DNA of 64,000 bases from Mesorhizobium sp. Root102 (lineage in GTDB: Bacteria; Pseudomonadota; Alphaproteobacteria; Rhizobiales; Rhizobiaceae): assembly GCF_001425625.1 (NCBI RefSeq), contig NZ_LMCP01000010.1:1-64000 (forward strand), in the 5' to 3' direction. Shown in pieces: positions 62,146 to 64,000 of the stretch. Numbering within the stretch: the stretch's first letter is position 1; each line of letters starts with the position of its first letter. Below the pieces are notes generated by a model that ran no database searches, was not told the origin of the DNA, and saw only the letters and a list, made by a program, of their open reading frames with translations. The position numbers were made by a program, and so were the translations under genes.

Positions 62146-63862
62146 ATCGGCCGACATGGCGCTGTTCGCCGCCCCAGCCGTACCCGCGCGCTTCAGGTTC
62201 CGCATCGATTGGCCACAAGTGCCGGTCTATGGCTGGCTGGCGCTGATCGTGCTGATCCCGAACCTCCTGCTGATCGGGACGAGTTTCCTGTCGGTGGCCG
62301 GAGGACGCATCAAGTTCGAACCGACGCTGGCCAACTACGTGCGCCTGTGGCACTCGGCCGGATTCTGGCGGCTGCTCGAGCAGACCTTCCTGTTCAGCCT
62401 GCTCGGCGCATTCCTGGGCGCGCTGGTCGCCTATCCCATGGCCTATTTCGTCGGCCGGGTGGTCAGGAACAACCGCTCCATCCTTACCGTCCTGGTGCTG
62501 GTGCCCTTGTGGATCAGCCTGCTGATGAGGGTGTTTTCCTGGCGCCTCATCCTGGGCCAGAACGGCGTGCTGAATTCCTCCCTGGTGTCGAGCGGACTCC
62601 TGGACGGCCCGTCCTCGGCCTTCCTGTACACCGGCTCGTCGGTGGTGCTGACATTCGCCTACATATCCATTCCGTTCATCTTCGTCTCGACGCTCAACGC
62701 GTTCGAGAAGATTCCGCAATCTCTGATCGAAGCCTCTCAGGACCTCGACGCGACCACGTTCCAGACTTTCTGCCACGTCATCTGGCCGCTCACCCGGCGC
62801 AGCCTTGCCATCGGCTTCAGCCTCGCCTTCCTGGTCACGGTCGGCGACTATGTGACGCCGTCCATGGTCGGAGGGATCAATGGAACCACGCTTGGCGTGC
62901 TGATCTCCTCGCAGTTCGGCATCGCCAGCAACTGGCCGTTCGGGGCGGCGCTGTCTATCGCGCTCATTGTCGCCGTTTCCATTGTCGTCGCGTTGGTATT
63001 GTGGTCCTGCCCGCAGCGAGGGATCTTTTCGGGCGACGAGGCGCCATCCTCGGGGCCGCCGCCGGCGGCCGGTGAGGGACCGCGGCTCGGTTTCATCGGC
63101 GGTGCCATGCTTTATGGCCTGGTCGTCGCCTTCCTCTACGCCCCCTTGCTGCTGATGGTGGTGTTCTCGTTCAACGATTCGACCTTGCAGGCCTTCCCGC
63201 TGCAGGCCCTGACCTTCAAATGGTATGCCGAGCTCGCCGGCAATTCGGGATTGATCGCCGCCGGACAGCGTTCGCTGATTGTCGCGGTCTGCGTCGTCGT
63301 CATCTCCAGCATCGTCGGGACAGCGTTCGCGCTGGTGCTCCACTATCGCAACCTGCTCGCTTCGCGCGCTATTGAACTGCTGCTGACCCTGCCGCTCGCG
63401 ATGCCTTCGGTCGTCCTGGGCATCGTCATGGTGCTCGGCACGGAAATCGTGGGGGTTCCGCCGGGCCTGGCCCGTGTCGTCATCGGCCAGGCAAGCTTCA
63501 TCATGCCCATCACCATGCTCCTGGTGCTGACGCGGCTCCGGCGCCTCGATCCCTCCCTTCTCGAGGCCTCTCTCGATCTGGGCGCGAGCCGCCTGCAGAG
63601 CTTCTTGCTGATCGTGTTGCCGCTAATACGCGGCGCCGCGATCGGCGGCATGCTGCTTGGCCTGACCCTGTCGGCGGACGAGGTGATGGTGACATTGTTC
63701 CTCGCCGGCCCGTCCCAGACATTGCCGATCTGGGTCTTCAACCAAATGCGGTTCGGCTTCACCCCGTCGGTCAACGCGGTGTTCACCCTGCTTGGGCTGT
63801 TCGCGCTGTCGACGGTATTGATCGGCCAGGTCATCGCGCGACGCCGCGCCGTCGAGACATGA
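62138..63862 (+). CDS. Fused ABC transporter permease (PotB-PotC in one polypeptide)
   Basis: The permease has 574 residues, about twice the usual 270-300. It has two complete permease modules, each with its own ATPase-contact EAA loop: EASQDLDATTFQTFCHVIWP (from about residue 197) and EASLDLGASRLQSFLLIVLP (from about 475). A Pro/Ser-rich linker SGDEAPSSGPPPAAGEGP joins them. Separate PotB and PotC genes are the norm, so this is a gene fusion that fixes the stoichiometry of the channel. The start ATG 62138 overlaps the ATPase gene; ATG 62156 is an alternative. Confidence 0.9.
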   Translation: MSRSADMALFAAPAVPARFRFRIDWPQVPVYGWLALIVLIPNLLLIGTSFLSVAGGRIKFEPTLANYVRLWHSAGFWRLLEQTFLFSLLGAFLGALVAYPMAYFVGRVVRNNRSILTVLVLVPLWISLLMRVFSWRLILGQNGVLNSSLVSSGLLDGPSSAFLYTGSSVVLTFAYISIPFIFVSTLNAFEKIPQSLIEASQDLDATTFQTFCHVIWPLTRRSLAIGFSLAFLVTVGDYVTPSMVGGINGTTLGVLISSQFGIASNWPFGAALSIALIVAVSIVVALVLWSCPQRGIFSGDEAPSSGPPPAAGEGPRLGFIGGAMLYGLVVAFLYAPLLLMVVFSFNDSTLQAFPLQALTFKWYAELAGNSGLIAAGQRSLIVAVCVVVISSIVGTAFALVLHYRNLLASRAIELLLTLPLAMPSVVLGIVMVLGTEIVGVPPGLARVVIGQASFIMPITMLLVLTRLRRLDPSLLEASLDLGASRLQSFLLIVLPLIRGAAIGGMLLGLTLSADEVMVTLFLAGPSQTLPIWVFNQMRFGFTPSVNAVFTLLGLFALSTVLIGQVIARRRAVET

Positions 63863-63906
63863 GCGGCCCCGAAGGACTCCGGCTCAACACTGAGGAGCAG
63901 TGCTAC

Positions 63907-64000
63907 ATGCCGTCGTCACCGACAATCGGGCGCCCCGTTGCCGTGCTTGGCATCGGCAGCATGGGAACGGCGATAGCCAAGGCGCTGATCGAGGCGGGGC
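63907..64000 (+). CDS. NAD(P)-binding dehydrogenase (HIBADH/6PGDH-like), 5' part only
   Basis: The gene runs off the window. The start at 63907 (MPSSPTIGRP) has GAGGAG upstream; ATG 63859, overlapping the permease stop, is an alternative. The visible 31 codons contain VAVLGIGSMGTAIAKALIEA, the GxGxMG Rossmann opening of beta-hydroxyacid dehydrogenases and imine reductases. As the sixth gene of the sigma-54 operon it is likely part of the same pathway. Confidence 0.8.
   Translation, partial: MPSSPTIGRPVAVLGIGSMGTAIAKALIEAG

Noticed and set aside
62045..63343. 432-codon minus-strand frame opposite the fused permease
   Set aside because: Charged, repetitive translation, an antisense shadow of membrane-protein codons.

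Overview
The window is GC-rich DNA from an alphaproteobacterium of the Rhizobiales, most likely a Mesorhizobium-like soil or symbiotic bacterium. This rests on recognisable gene types (rhizobial-style ABC uptake operons, FadR-type GntR regulators, an HPF/cold-shock fusion, a rhizobial-type intergenic palindrome), not on a database search. No rRNA, tRNA, CRISPR array or replication origin was seen. Most of the window is catabolic accessory DNA: five ABC uptake systems, each with its own oxidoreductases and regulators, separated by short scarred stretches of broken genes and IS remnants.

Layout. 1-790: a deleted IS256-family transposase cut by an IS21-like end. 904-7861: a frameshifted winged-helix/ATPase/TPR regulator, then oxidoreductase, tautomerase, exported alpha/beta hydrolase, exported metallo-hydrolase and a broken DsrE gene. 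7960-15548: an aldo/keto reductase divergent from a LivJHMGF-type operon, a GntR regulator and a beta-hydroxyacid dehydrogenase. 15580-17247: two tiny related proteins, a zinc-ribbon-like protein and an SRAP protein. 17323-20145: GntR and D-lactate-type dehydrogenase divergent from glyoxalase I. 20232-33871: two sugar ABC systems, a GMC oxidoreductase, uronate dehydrogenase, GntR, KdgD and an aldo/keto reductase, which together read as a uronate or sugar-acid catabolic region. 34003-44659: a dead peptide-deformylase paralogue, then a PucR-type regulator with flavin reductase, aldehyde dehydrogenase, luciferase-like monooxygenase, hydrolase and an amino-acid-type ABC importer. 44660-51039: a degraded island (recombinase, glycosyltransferase, hydrolase and phosphoribosyltransferase remnants, truncated DppF, frameshifted serine hydrolase) enclosing intact YbhB, CapA and HPF-cold-shock genes. 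51062-64000: a divergent cluster around a sigma-54 activator, with RidA, aldehyde dehydrogenase, sugar-lactone-type oxidase and monooxygenase on one side and flavin reductase, DadA-like oxidase, a polyamine-type ABC importer and a dehydrogenase that runs off the edge on the other.

How it works together. Three FadR-type GntR proteins with nearly identical recognition helices sit beside a repeated operator-like palindrome built on TTGTATGACAA, found in four divergent promoter regions. This suggests linked regulons for the Liv, glyoxalase/lactate and sugar systems. The last cluster has textbook -24/-12 promoters (GG-N10-GC) facing outward on both sides of its own sigma-54 activator gene, so it looks like a self-contained inducible pathway. 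Its reductase, monooxygenase, oxidases, aldehyde dehydrogenase and polyamine-type transporter suggest an imported amine or related compound, but the substrate cannot be read from sequence. Four of the five ABC operons have a strong hairpin between the binding-protein gene and the permease gene, probably setting high expression of the binding protein.
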